Notes: generated by a model from the sequence alone, not told the origin. A DNA stretch of 64,000 bases from Liquidambar formosana (GCA_039720395.1 JBBPBK010000075.1:232982-296981); one strand, 5' to 3'; shown: positions 1-15,452, numbered from the stretch's first letter. Translations and numbers: made by a program.

Positions 1-646
1 AAATGCAATCATTCAATCATACCAAGCATAACTGGAAAATAAAAAGGAAAAAAAAAAAGGCTTGAATCAAGGAACTTCTAAGTTTCATGCAGCTAGCACT
101 CTGAGAAACCTTATTCATCCAAGTGACCTTGTTTGATCGAGAGGCTGGGCTAGGCTTCACCATTTGGTTTAGGGTTTGCAACGTCTCACTGGTGTGATCT
201 TCTTCTTCTTTTTATTTTATTTTATTTTTATATTTTTGCTGTTGGTTGGATTAAGTACGTTGCTTGGTTTTTTAAAACTCAAGTTAAAAAAATTTGAAAT
301 CCAGAATTTATCCTGAAATTAAACGTAATGTTGACTTGAATTTTAGATTAAGTAGGTATTTCGGGTTCTAACATCAAGTTATTTTGTCATGTGAATATTG
401 CATAGAGAGATGAAAAAAAAAATGAAAATTAGGATCTCGTGCATGTTATTATTGATGGAAAAAAAAAAAAAAAAAAAAGAATTTTGGGTCCCCTATGTTG
501 GTTAGAACTTCATGTAGGGTGGAGATAATGTTAGCGGTTGGTTACCTTAATTTACTAGTGTTAAACCCCAAGATTTGTAGAAACCGTTACGTACGTTGGT
601 AACGGTGAAAGGTAGTAGCTTTGATGAGATCAAATCCACGTTCAAA

Positions 647-677
<31 letters not shown>

Positions 678-1587
678 CCATTATTCACTTAAATGGAGTC
701 CCATGCTTTCACCGTTTCCCTTGTTTTCATCCTCGTCCATATGAAAATACGAAAAACGTCATTTTGATGGTTTTTTATTTTCATCTCTTTTGTACGCATT
801 TCTGGAAAACGTTTTTTTTCTCTCTTTTTTTTTTTATTTATTTATTTAAGTAAACATGTGTTCTACAATTTTTTTTATTTTTATTGAAAATGAAAACAAA
901 AAACTAGAAAATTTTGACAAGGCAAACAGGCTCTTAAAGATTCTGCACCAAATGATTGACCGACTGAAGCACAAAATGATTGTCCCTAGGATTCCCACCT
1001 TATTTTCTCTTCCTAACCCCATCTTTTGAGGCAAGATGCATATTAAATACGGAGTATGATTTAAGTGCTAAATCATACTTTTGAGGTAAGCATATTCTCT
1101 AGGCACTTTATTCACTGAGTTGTGAAATCATGTATCGAATACATGTTTAAATATATGTGGAAGGGATTTGTTGATACTCAGTGTAAGACTTTATTCTTAT
1201 ATAAGTTAATAGCTTTTTTTAAGAATAATATTTTGTCATTCCAATTTAAGATTAGATACTCTACTTATGCAAGTTATGTATGTCAAATTTCAAGTTAATT
1301 AGATATCAGAAAATATTTGAACGGTAAACTTACATTTATTTTATAAATAAAACTATAAGTTTTGATACTTTGTGGATGACATAACTCTTAATCTCAGTAC
1401 GTGCATGAGTACGATACCTAATGCAACAGTTAGTTTAATGAATATAATTCCTATAAAAAAAATATTGAGGAATGTAAGAGTAAAATGCTTTACATCGATT
1501 GTTAAAGAATCCCTCCCCAATATATATTTATATATATAGGACTGATCATATGCGGGATATCTCACACATGATCAAAGCTATATATAT
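1..1587. other. AT-rich intergenic DNA, no gene seen
   Basis: No convincing coding exon on either strand. It contains poly-A runs near 460-478, a GA microsatellite at about 652-677, and a short hairpin at 1053-1079 with an 11-base perfect stem (AGTATGATTTA) and a 5-base loop. Open frames here are short and low in complexity. Confidence 0.6.
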
Positions 1588-2322
1588 ATATTACCTATAA
1601 AAAGATGGAATGTAAGAAAAACTTTTGATTAAATAATATACTCTTATTTTAATTTTTAAATACACAACTACCTACGCTTCTGCGTATATAGAAAATATAG
1701 TAATATGAAAACTATAATTCTAAAACACATACCTTAATATATTATAAAACACATACTTTAATATATAAAACACAAATAGGAATTCAAAGGAAACGAAAAC
1801 TATAATTCTAAAACAATAGCCAGAACACATACTTTAATATATTCTAAAACACATACTTTAATATATAAAATACAAATAGGAATTCAAAGGAAACGGAAAT
1901 TATAATTCCTATATCTATACTACCTATAAAAAGATGAATGTAAGAAAAACTTTTGATTGACTAATATACCCTTATTTTAATTTTTAAATACACAACTACC
2001 CACCCTTTTGCATATATAGGAAATATAGTAATATGAAAACTATAATTCTAAAACACATACCTTAATATATAAAATACAAATAGGAATTCAAAGGAAACGG
2101 AAACTATAATTCCTATATGATAAATAGAAATATATAGGAATATGGAAACTATAATTCTAAAACGCATACCTTAAAATATAAAATATAAAATATAAAAATA
2201 TATAAAATGTTTATCTTTAAAAATATTTATGAAAAAAATATAAAATGTTTATGTATTTATTATTTTGTATAACTAATATTATTTAAAAATATTCATGTGC
2301 AACGCACGTGTGCTATATCTAG
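1588..2322 (+). mobile_element. Non-autonomous Helitron, copy 1 (5' half duplicated)
   Basis: The 3' end shows a near-perfect short hairpin around GTGCAACGCAC followed 12 bases later by CTAG (ending at 2322) and a host T. This is the hairpin-plus-CTRR terminus of Helitrons. A 5' end of the form A|TCTATACTACC lies at 1914, giving a 409-bp element. A closely similar 5' segment (CCTATAAAAAGATGgAATG) starts near 1590, so the first half seems tandemly duplicated. Units containing ACTATAATTCTAAAACACA recur near 1710, 1800, 2040 and 2145. No Rep/helicase coding is present, so mobility would depend on a helper elsewhere. Confidence 0.75.
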
Positions 2323-2468
2323 TAATAAATAAACAGCCGGATTGTAAATTCCACTTTCTCCATCAAGAGTAGTTTTAACCTTCTCTCCACCTTTTCCATT
2401 AACGGCGACTTCTCCCTTCTCTGGTTAACGACGACTTCTCCCTTCTCTAGTAAGTTTAGCTCTGCAAA

Positions 2469-2915
2469 TCTATACTACCTATAAAAGGTTGAATCTCATA
2501 ATAACTTTTGAACGACCAATATACCCTTATTTTAAAAAAAAAAATACATATCCACCCTTCCTTTAATTGAAACACATAATAAACATTCTTATCATTTGGT
2601 AACAAATGAAAATTAGATTTTAATTCAAACTCTTAACAAATTAAAATTATATTTTTATTCAAATTCTTTTTTTAAGAGCAACTATCAAGTTGCATGATAA
2701 TATATATGAATATAAACTCTTTAAATATTTTGTTTTATGAAAAAGAAAAAAAATTATGAATATATATCTAAAGAGTTTTTAATCTTTCGTTGTACTTTCG
2801 AATTTTAAACTTTATCTTTTATAAAAAAAAATATAAAATATTTATGTATTTATTATTTTGTATAACTAATATTATTTAAAAATATTCACGTGCAACGCAC
2901 GTGTGCTATATCTAG
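2469..2915 (+). mobile_element. Non-autonomous Helitron, copy 2
   Basis: Starts A|TCTATACTACCTATAAAAG at 2469 and ends CTAG|T at 2915. Just upstream of the end is a perfect 6-bp hairpin, ACGTGC-AAC-GCACGT. Both ends match the element ending at 2322, and the 3' 60 bases are nearly identical. There is no target-site duplication, and the element lies between A and T, as expected for Helitrons. At 447 bp it has no coding capacity. Confidence 0.82.
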
Positions 2916-3524
2916 TATATATATATATATATATAGATATAAAAGTTGTAACAAAGGTATTAAATACAAAGTATGATTTAAAGAGGGTTATTCAAGTGTG
3001 TGATATCTCAGACTATCTTGTTTGATTACGTCCATCCGTAAATGACACGTGTGCACATGTCGCTTATAAATGATCAAAACTGATGATTTAGGAAACCCTA
3101 TCAAATGCTTTCACATCAATACATGTTTCAACATTTCATCAATTTTACCCTAAGTATACAAAACATTGTAAAAAGATAAAATACCCTAATCAAATAAGAA
3201 AAATAATTGACCTTTTTAATTTGACAATAATTTTGGAACATCCAAAAATGGAAAGAAACACACTTAAATAGGATCAGAGGGAGTATCCAAAAAAAAAAAA
3301 ACCCCATGTTTGGAACTATATTGGCACTTACCCTAAAGGGCAATGCAATAAAATGTTTTTACCTTAATTGGTTTTTAAGTATCCCGCCACCTAGGTTCCA
3401 CAGGGGATGCCATATAAGTACGACTGCACGTTACTTCACCATTTGCTATTTGACCGAATTGCTTCATTAATTGTACTTTCGGTACCATGCAAATTGCTAT
3501 TTAGACACAGCTCGGGGCTAGCTG
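2916..3524. other. Intergenic, no gene seen
   Basis: AT-rich sequence beginning with a TA microsatellite (about 2916-2936). It contains only short frames without recognisable protein similarity. A poly-A tract lies near 3288-3301. Confidence 0.5.
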
Positions 3525-3574
3525 CAGGAAAGTGCGATGCCCAATAGTGGAGCGGCTAACAAACTCTCCCATGA
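3525..3574 (+). pseudogene. Fragment of RPS5 exon 2 (inverted relative to the gene)
   Basis: About 50 bases read, on the plus strand, a peptide close to [16 protein letters not shown], the core of RPS5 exon 2. At DNA level the match to the exon (near 5615-5665 on the minus strand) shows roughly seven differences. It is far too short to function and lies about 1.2 kb beyond the 3' end of the real gene, in opposite orientation. It could be a filler fragment from repair or part of a transposon-captured segment. A nearby inverted copy of ATGCCCAATAGT at about 3602-3613 could form a hairpin with it. Confidence 0.7.
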
Positions 3575-4771
3575 TCCGTCAAAAAGAACTCGGTAGCCTC
3601 CAACTATTGGGCATTGAACCTCCCATTGCATGTTTAACAATCCAATCAGCCACCACGAAAAACAACCTTAGAACTTCCCATTGACAACACCCACCCTATT
3701 TCATGGGGTAGCACAAGATCGAAATCCAAGAGCAATGCCCTACTATTGGTTTTATCAAATACGCAAATCTTTTTCTCCTGCTCTCTTCTTAAGAAGAGGA
3801 TAGATAGGTGCATGAGTTGAGACATGGAAGTTTTAAGACTTCAATAGCACGGGGCAAAGGGAATGTGACGAGCATAATGCTATTCTATTATAGGGGTATT
3901 TACCAAACATAAGCAAATAAAAAAATGCAGACAACCCAACATAGACAAATATCAGATTCTTCTTGTGAAACTCAACTAATAGGCTGCTCTAAATAAACCC
4001 AATGGAGAGAGTTGCAAAGGTAACCGTTTACATTATATAATGATATTTTAAAGTCAAGATTTTTGCAAGGTTTCCTATCCAACCATCAAGTGCCTATTTT
4101 GGGATTCATGCAACACAAAGAAATAGAGGAAATCCCACAACATACCCATGAGGGGTGCCCTCTTACTCCTTCATTTCCATAGCCGTTTCATCCCAACCCC
4201 AATACAAAGCTTCTTTCCCATAGATTTTAACAGAAACCCTATGACCCATGCACATTACACCAATCACCAAGCAAGATCCACTACAAATTCTCAAAAACAA
4301 GAGATGCAAAAGTAAATGAAGCACTATTTCATTTTCACAGCTAGCTAATTGAAAGCCTAAGCAGAATTAGTATAACTCGGGCCATTTGGCAATATACAAC
4401 AGATACTACATCTAACATGTACTTCTTGCAACCAAAACAAGAATTAACGATAAATAAAAATTGAAAATTGACAAATTATAAGTTAGAGACTGCATATTAC
4501 TGAAGTAAATCTGAGCCACCAACACAAAATCAACAATTGTAAGGGTTCACAAAATGATGACTTGATATTCAACCAACAATCTGACATCAATTGATAAATA
4601 GCTGTGGTGTATGTAAATCACTAAATGCACTTAATCAGAAAAGTGACACCTAACCAAATTAAACTTCAAATAGTTTGAAACCATGTTTGTTTTGCAAGGA
4701 ACACTACAAAATAAAGGACAAAAAGATCACAATGACAAACAAAACTCTATTGCCATAAAGCTCTCTCCTCC
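3575..4771. other. Intergenic and RPS5 3' UTR
   Basis: The part just below 4771 is the 3' untranslated region of the minus-strand RPS5 gene; its polyadenylation site cannot be fixed by eye. The rest (about 3600-4600) has no recognisable gene or clear transposon end. Confidence 0.5.
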
Positions 4772-9101
<4,330 letters not shown>

Positions 9102-9148
9102 TGTTACACCTCCGCCTGCAATCATTATAGCTTTAGACAGACAAAGTG

Positions 9149-9201
<53 letters not shown>

Positions 9202-9298
9202 GAAGGTAAGAACCTTTGCTGTGAGAGAGAAGGAGAGGAGAGAGATGAAAGAAGCGGCTAGCTCGAAGCTCTCTGCGACGAAACGATAGGAAAGGTGT
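9102..9298 (-). promoter_or_regulatory. RPS5: RPS5 5' UTR with short intron and leader
   Basis: Upstream of the ATG at 9101, the sequence AAAG|GTTCTTAC (donor at 9213) and TTGCAG|GCGGAG (acceptor ending at 9116) define a 98-bp 5' UTR intron. Its middle is a TA plus GA microsatellite (about 9151-9198), which on the transcribed strand becomes the CT-rich tract before the acceptor. The leader above 9214 is CT-rich, as is common for translational-protein mRNAs. Transcription start is inferred near 9290. Confidence 0.6.
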
Positions 9299-9474
9299 TA
9301 AACCCTAGCTAGAGGCATTTATTGACCAGTTCGGTTCCACCCGCCTATGCTGTTTTACTTTCCCGCGTGAAATTTAATCCACGCCGTCTATTTGTCATCT
9401 ACGGCTGACATTGAAAGCAAATTTAAGTTGCTTCATTCGCTGCTTACCCGACCCGGTTGCAGGTAAAAGCCTGG
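9299..9474 (-). promoter_or_regulatory. RPS5: RPS5 proximal promoter, with telo-box
   Basis: A telo-box, AAACCCTA, lies at 9300-9307 next to the inferred transcription start. This motif is characteristic of plant ribosomal-protein promoters. The following 140 bases recur as an inverted copy at 11191-11368 and as a more diverged direct copy at 8150-8262. Whether this repeat is an ancestral promoter that was duplicated or a transposon terminus that landed at the gene is open. Confidence 0.6.
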
Positions 9475-10500
9475 CTCGACAAGATGTCGAGCGACGTGTT
9501 CATCCAGATCTGAAGCGGGTGGATTGAAAGCTGGGATACGCCATCGTTGAGGAGCCAAAAATGGGATCTGCTTCAAGACCCAAATCCAGCGTTATCAGAT
9601 GCGAAGCTTCCCCTTCTTCAAAACCCCAGATCGGGTTGCATCTCAAATTGTCGCCGACATGGTTGTATCCATAGGTGTACCAATCGGCGTCTTCATCCAG
9701 ATATTGTTGCTCCTCTTGTCGTCGTCGAGAAATAGAGCAAGAAAAAAAATGACAAGGTCCACCGCTGGCGAGTATCGCCGGTAGAGCCCCTTGACATCTC
9801 CAATCGAACCCTTTTTTTTTTTTTTTTTTTTTGGTTATGCCGATTGTTTTCCTTGTCGTTGGTCGACCTCTCTGTCAAATCCCTTCACCTTCTACTGCCG
9901 GCAATTGCCTTGACAAGTGTTGATGTTCCCAACCCATATACAGTAAACAATTTTCCTCCCATCAAAGTCTTGTAACAAGTTTGGGGGAAAATCAGTGTAT
10001 ACTGCTTCAAAAAGAAAAATTGGCAAAAGATCGTGGTGGGGGGCATAGGATTAGGGAATGGATTTGGCTGGAGAAGACGGTTCTTTTTTATTCATTTTTG
10101 GTGGGGGCTGTTATCGATTGTATGATGTGGGGGGTTTTCGACGGTGGCGTTGAGTTTGCAAGGCCGGCCAAATTTATTGGAGAAGAATTAGAATTTTTTT
10201 AATTTTTTTTATGCATTCTGTGTTTTCCAATTCTATGTTTGCAATTGGTAGTGTTTGTGGATGATCTTATGTGGGGGTTTTGGACTGTGGATGAGATGGA
10301 AGGGGAAGAAACATGATGGTGGATTGTGAAAGGCAACTGGGCATTGTTGCGAGGGTGAATAACTGCATATCTGGATGGCATTTAAACCGGTTGATTACAA
10401 ACAAATAAAAAGAGGGTTGTGGACTTGTGGCTTGATGGACATGGGATAGAGTCGAGATGTCGTCCGCGGTAGAGGAAGATAGAAACAATAGCGCGTTGAG
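9475..10500. other. Upstream spacer, no gene recognised
   Basis: Between the RPS5 promoter and the hAT element. Open frames of 60-90 codons exist on both strands but none resembles a known protein. A poly-T tract sits at 9811-9832. The last 8 bases (10493-10500) are the left target duplication of the hAT element. Confidence 0.5.
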
Positions 10501-11160
10501 TAGGGATGGCAATTTTGCCCCGATCCAGGTCTCGACTCGATCCATACCCGAATGGGCGGGTATTTTTTATTTTTTTTCGGGTATCGGGTCGTCGGGTATG
10601 GGTATAAATTTTTTAAAAAATTTCGGGTACGGGTCGGGTATGGATCCCAACAAGAAAAAACCCGAAGACCCGACCCGACCCGCTATATTTACAAAATATA
10701 TATATTTTTTACAATAAAATATAAATACCTACTTAAACCTATCTTGATATAGGCTTATGGAGTCCATTCGAAGGCTCATTATGTATTTTTATTGTTTTTT
10801 AATCTTTATGTTTGTGTATAATATTTGTGTGATCATATTAGGTATGATTTTATTTGAACAAGATTATATTAATTAGGTGCTAAAAACATTTATAAGCTTG
10901 GTATATGATTATATGAATAACATGTAATAGGTGTAAGTAACAAAAAAAATGGAATTTGGGGGAAAAAAATTCCTCACAACAGGGCGGTCGGGTATGGGCG
11001 GGTCGGGCATGGGTAGTCCAATAAAACAGTGGATCGGGGATGGGGGTTAATTGTTCATACCCATCGGGTATTGGGTCGGGCATGGGTATAAGAAATTAAA
11101 GGTCGGGTCGGGTATGGGGTAGTGCCGACCCGCATCCGACCCGACCCATTGCCATCCCTA
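10501..11160. mobile_element. Non-autonomous hAT element, 660 bp
   Basis: Terminal inverted repeats TAGGGATGGCAAT (13 bp, perfect) at 10501-10513 and 11148-11160, flanked by the perfect 8-bp target duplication GCGTTGAG (10493-10500 and 11161-11168). Eight-base duplications and TAGGG-type ends identify the hAT superfamily. No transposase is present. Near both ends the sequence is built of GGGTCGGGTATGGG-like repeats in inverted relation, probably subterminal transposase-binding sites; the middle is AT-rich. Confidence 0.93.
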
Positions 11161-11190
11161 GCGTTGAGATGTGGAGAGAGAGAGAGAGAA

Positions 11191-11368
11191 GCAGGCTTTT
11201 TACCTGCAACCGGGTCGGGTGAGTGGCGAATACAGCAATTTAAAGTTTGCTTTCAATGCCTGCCGTAGATGACAAATGGACGGTGTGGATTAAATTTTGT
11301 AAGGAGAAGTAAAACAACGTAGGCTCTTGGTGGAACCGAGCTGATTTATTGACGTCTGGCTAGCCTTA
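11191..11368 (+). repeat. Inverted copy of the RPS5 promoter-proximal module
   Basis: Read on the minus strand it matches 9318-9474 along about 160 bases, with shared stretches such as TTTGCTTTCAATG, CCGTAGATGACAAAT and ACCTGCAACCGGGTCGGG (plus-strand reading). Homology ends near the telo-box of the RPS5 copy, so the gene body was not duplicated. The pair 9300-9474 and 11191-11368 could also be long terminal inverted repeats bounding a 2.07-kb element. Confidence 0.8.
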
Positions 11369-11410
11369 TCGCGGTGGGCTTATTGGGCCAGATCTAGCCC
11401 AAAATAAAAT

Positions 11411-12377
11411 GGGAACGGCTAATGCAATCCTCCAAAATTAAAAGTTGCCCCCCACATTTTTTAATTAGAAAAATTATTATACAAAATTACCAAAAAAGGC
11501 TTACCCCCCACCCATCCCCTCTCCCATAAGTCCGGCAACTCTCTCCAGCACCCCACCCCACTGGCGACGGCGAGGCAAACGCACCCCTCTTCTTCTTTCC
11601 TTCTCTTCCCTCTTCTTCTCTTCTTCTTTGTTTTTTTCTTTCCTTTTCTTTTCCTTTTCTTCTCCTCCTCCCTCCTGTCGGCAACCCTCTTTTACTTTTC
11701 CCTCTTGTCACCGGAAAAAATGGAGGTTTTGAAAAAAAAAAAAAAACCTTCTTCTCCGGAAAACACAGATCTGTCCAGTAGAGAGAAAAAAAAAAAAAAA
11801 AAAAAAAAAGAAAGAAAGAAAGAAAGAAGAAGAAGAGGAGAAGAAGAGAGAAGAGGAAGAAGAAGAAAAGGCAGGCAAGCCGTCATCGTCGCGGGAAAAA
11901 ATGAAGGTCTTGAAAAAAAAACACCTCCCTTGTCGGAAAACACACAGATTTCACCAGGAGAGGAATAAAAATAAAAATAAAAATAAAAAAAGAAAGAAAA
12001 AAAGGAGAAAAAGAAGAGAAGGTAGGTGATTGTTATCGGCGACCCCCTCTCCCATACCCCTCTCCCACAAATTTGACCAACAGAGGGAAAAAAAAAAAAA
12101 AAAGAAAAGAAAAAGAAGAAGAAGAAAGAAAGAAAGAAGAGGAGAAGAAGAGAAAGCAGGTGATCGCCGTCACCCTTCCTCGCCGTCATCGTCACCCTTC
12201 CTCACCGGTGGGTTCTTCCAGATCCTTGTGTGGGGGAGTGGGGTGGGTGAGAAGGGTTAGGGGTTATTAGGAAGGAGGGGTATTTTAGTCTTTGAGAGGG
12301 GTGGGAATGTAAATTTAGGGGGTGAGGAAATCTGGAGGGCCAACTAATAGCTTTGGGGGGTTGCAATAGCCGCTCCC
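11411..12377. mobile_element. Mutator-like non-autonomous element, 967 bp
   Basis: Imperfect terminal inverted repeats of about 40 bp: GGGAACGGCTAATGCAATCC at the left and, on the other strand at the right, GGGAGCGGCTATTGCAACCC. They are flanked by a 9-bp target duplication with one mismatch (AAATAAAAT at 11402-11410; AAATAGAAT at 12378-12386), typical of MULEs. The interior is a run of GAAGAAG, poly-A and two to three tandem degenerate units of about 190 bp (each with GGAAAAAATG, CCGGAAAACACAGAT-like and AGAGG motifs). Long frames here are low-complexity and not genes. Confidence 0.82.
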
Positions 12378-12483
12378 AAATAGAATTCTGAACAGATTCA
12401 TGCCAAGGTTGAGGCAGCCCATTTGTACAAAGCCTTTTTTCCCTCTTCTATCCTGCTGTGTTACAGATAAATTATTATAGGAT

Positions 12484-13813
12484 TAAATTATTTAAGGAAT
12501 TTTGGTCAAAACCTTTATGTGTAAAACTCCTTTTACAATAGACTCCAAAATAAAATAGGTTTTGTGAAACCCCCTTTTGACACTATACGGACAAAAAAAC
12601 CCTTGATTTTAAAACATCTAATAATTTACAAACGTGCCATTTTACTCCCCACCCGAAAATCATGGATTTTCAACCATTTTTTCTGACGACATTATACAAG
12701 AAGAAACCAAACGAAAAATACACTTCCTAAACAGCGATAAACCCCATGGTTTCCATCTTCTTCTTCTTCTTCTTTTTATCTCCAACTCCAAACTCTAGAT
12801 CTACAAATTTGTGTGTGTGTATGTGTGCGCGCGTGCGAGAAGGCAAATAGCTATTTGAAAGTTTTTGGTCCTTTTATACACATGTATTGATAAAAAAATC
12901 ACCAACAGTAAAGTGTTAATGTTGTTTATAGATAATTTTGATTTGTTAGATAGTAAAACACAACCCTTTGTTTATCTTAGAGCATTACAACAGAATCATT
13001 TTATTGTTGGTAGTGTATTTGAATGGCAACAGTATCAAATTGTACCAATTTGTTTATGCAACAGTATCACTTTACTGTTGGTAAGTTAGTTTGTGCAATA
13101 GTATCGCTTTAATGTTGGCAGTTAATTTGTGTAATAGTATCACTTTACTGTTGGTTTACTATTATCTGCCTTGAAAAAAATATACAGACAACAATAACAG
13201 TTTACCATTATGTGTTTTAAAAAATTTATACACTACATAGTAACAGAATACTTTTGTTTTTGAAATAAAAAAGGGAATAAGATGACGAAGAAGAAGAAGA
13301 AGAAGAAGAAGACGAAGAAGAAAAAGAGGAAGAGCCGTCGTCGGAGAAGGTCTAGTCATGGCCTTGATGAACAGCTACCAGAGAAGACAATACTATTGAA
13401 GTTTCCAGATCTGGTTTTTTTTTGCCAGATCTGGTTTTTCTTCTTTTTCAAATCTGGTTTTTCTTCTTCTCTCTATTCTCTCTCTCTCCTCCCTTCTTCT
13501 TCTTTGTTTTCAGATCTAGTTTTTCTTCATCTCTCCCTCTCTCTTTCTCTCTAACTCTTTCTCTCTCTTTCTCTCTCTCTCTTTCCCTCCGCTCGTCCCT
13601 TCTTCTTCTTCTACATAAATGGATTTGGTTTGAAATTAACATACCCTGTTAATATAAAAGGAGGTCAAAATAGGTATTTTTTTTTAAAAAAATTTCCTTT
13701 TACTTAAAGAATCTTTTTAAAAAAGGGTTATGGAGTTAAAAAATCTTATGGTGGGTTTTTTGTTAAAAGCAATCTCTTAATAGGAGTTATTGCTAATTTC
13801 TCCAATTATTTAA
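12484..13813. mobile_element. Probable decayed TIR element, about 1.3 kb
   Basis: The left end (AAATTATTtaaGGAATTTTGGTC...) and the reverse complement of the right end (AAATAATTggaGAAATTAGCA...) are alignable over about 90 bases, sharing an AACTCC / ACTCC and AAACCC spacing. A related end also occurs at 16430-16530. No clean target duplication is seen. The interior has a GT repeat (12811-12835), a GAAGAAG tract (13287-13340) and CT-rich DNA. The superfamily is uncertain. Confidence 0.42.
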
Positions 13814-14127
13814 TCTCTCTCAATAATAAAAGAGTTATAAAATTAATAAACATAATAAAAATATTGTATGTTTAATAGTGAGAAAATTCAACTATTGATA
13901 TACTTAATGCTCAAGGCTTTGCATTTGGAAGAACGAATGAATCAAATGTAGAATTAGAAAAAGAAAAAGAACTCAACAAAGGATAGGAGGAAAATTCAAC
14001 CAATTTACGTATGTAATACATTTCACAACATTCAAAATGTTCAAAATCTTTACACTCAACCCTTCGCGAAATGAGAATTAATTGAGTCAAAATGTTTGCA
14101 GTCTTCTCACTATAAAGGTTCCATATA

Positions 14128-14302
14128 TAGTTATGTTCCATCAGCATGTGTTAATATAAGTTATATCAATACCATGCATTGGGGGTTATACCCCTTGCAT
14201 TGATCCAATGTACCTTATATCCCACTAATGCATAAGGTACAACTCTCAATGCGGGTGTTGATATAAGTTATATTAGCAAGTGCTTACCTAATCATCATCC
14301 TA
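14128..14302. mobile_element. MITE, 175-bp TA-flanked family, copy 1
   Basis: One of three copies (others 51933-52110 and 61360-61534). Its right end on the other strand reads TAGGATGATGATTAGGTAAG. Both arms contain the inverted motif TGTTnATATAAGTTATAT and CCAATGCA-type blocks. All copies sit in TA dinucleotide runs, so the target is probably TA, as for Tc1/mariner-derived (Stowaway-like) MITEs. Confidence 0.75.
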
Positions 14303-14684
14303 TATATATATGGATAACCCAGTATCGAAAAGTCTAAGTAGCAAAATGCAGGTCAATCCTACCCTCACACATGAAAGTCAATATCCGGGATTTGCATCTC
14401 CCATGCGTGCATGTCATATGCTCGCGACACGCCCGATTAAGTCAATTTTCGAACCCTGTCTCGCAAATCACTCAATTGAACTTTGTCTCATGCACACGTG
14501 AAGATTCCCTATATCTTACCACATGATACCACATACAAGAAATGGAATACTATATAAGCCCACTAAAACCCCTTCACTTTTCCAACGTGAACAAGGTGAC
14601 TTCACAATATAAAGAGACAAGACGAAAGCTCTTTTATAAAGACCTTTGAATTTTGAAATACTTATTTTATACTTAAAATACAAC

Positions 14685-14821
14685 ACTTGTGGCCTAGTGG
14701 CACTCTTTCCCCATATGTGAGGGGAGGTTATACTGTTATAAGTTCGAGTTTTAGGAATAGTTAAACAATGTTATAATGAATTTTTCTACTCATGTTACCA
14801 AAAAAATAAAAAATAAAATAG
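14685..14821 (+). mobile_element. tRNA-derived SINE
   Basis: An A-box-like TGGCCTAGTGG at 14690-14700 and a B-box-like AAGTTCGAGTT at about 14740-14750 are spaced about 40 bases apart, and the unit ends in an A-rich tail (CAAAAAAATAAAAAAT type). This pol III promoter arrangement is characteristic of plant SINEs. The body between (GAGGGGAGGTTA) is also typical. Confidence 0.65.
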
Positions 14822-15106
14822 AAAGATGCGATAAATATGTGTAAATATATGTGGTATTTATCTGTAGCATTTTCCTTAAAATATGGCAATGAATAGAATA
14901 TCATAAGTTCTAACTTGCAAGATAATTAAAATCAACATAAATAACTGAAAAATTTTCCAATTGACAAGAATGCCCTTCATCCCAATATCAATTGAATGGA
15001 AGCAATTAAGCTGAGAAAAGAAAGGTTGGTCCTTGCATTTGAGTAAAATCTATTGATTTCATCTCAATAAAAGGTAAAAATTGAGATGCAAATTAAAATA
15101 AGGGTA
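14822..15106. other. Short AT-rich spacer
   Basis: No gene or clear repeat end recognised. Confidence 0.4.
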
Positions 15107-15452
15107 AATTACACTTTAGAGTCCAAAGTTTGGGTTAAATTTCACTTTAGGATTTAAAGTTTAAATTGTGTCAATTCAATACCTGAATTATTAGTTGAGT
15201 TGCAATTTGGAGTTCACTGTCAAAATTTTTAGTATTATCCCTACTTTGCCCCCTTTTTTCCTGCTACAACAAGTATTATCCCTACTTTGCCCCTTGTGTA
15301 GGTTTGAAAACCCTACTTTACCCCTATCAACATCTAATAAACATTTGTATTTTGATCAAATCTAAATCACTTTAATCCTTTTTCTCTCTCTATATTACCC
15401 ATAACAACATCTAATAAACTTTCATATTTTCCATTTACAAAACCACAAACCT
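15107..15452. mobile_element. Truncated long-TIR element (same family as 17033-17577)
   Basis: Starts GTAAATTACACTTTAGAGTCC and runs parallel to the left arm of the complete element at 17033, through motifs such as CCAAAGTTTGGGTTAAATTTCACTTTA, ACTTTGCCCC and CTACTTTACCCCTATCAACATC. It reaches the centre but lacks the right arm. Part of the internal segment (ATTATCCCTACTTTGCCCC) is duplicated at 15232-15295. Confidence 0.7.

Noticed and set aside
11692..12195. 167-codon minus-strand frame rich in Phe and Leu
   Set aside because: Translation of GAAGAA/poly-A tracts inside the Mutator-like element; no protein-like complexity.
14690..14750. Possible tRNA gene from A- and B-box-like motifs
   Set aside because: No cloverleaf can be folded, and an A-rich tail follows; better explained as a SINE.
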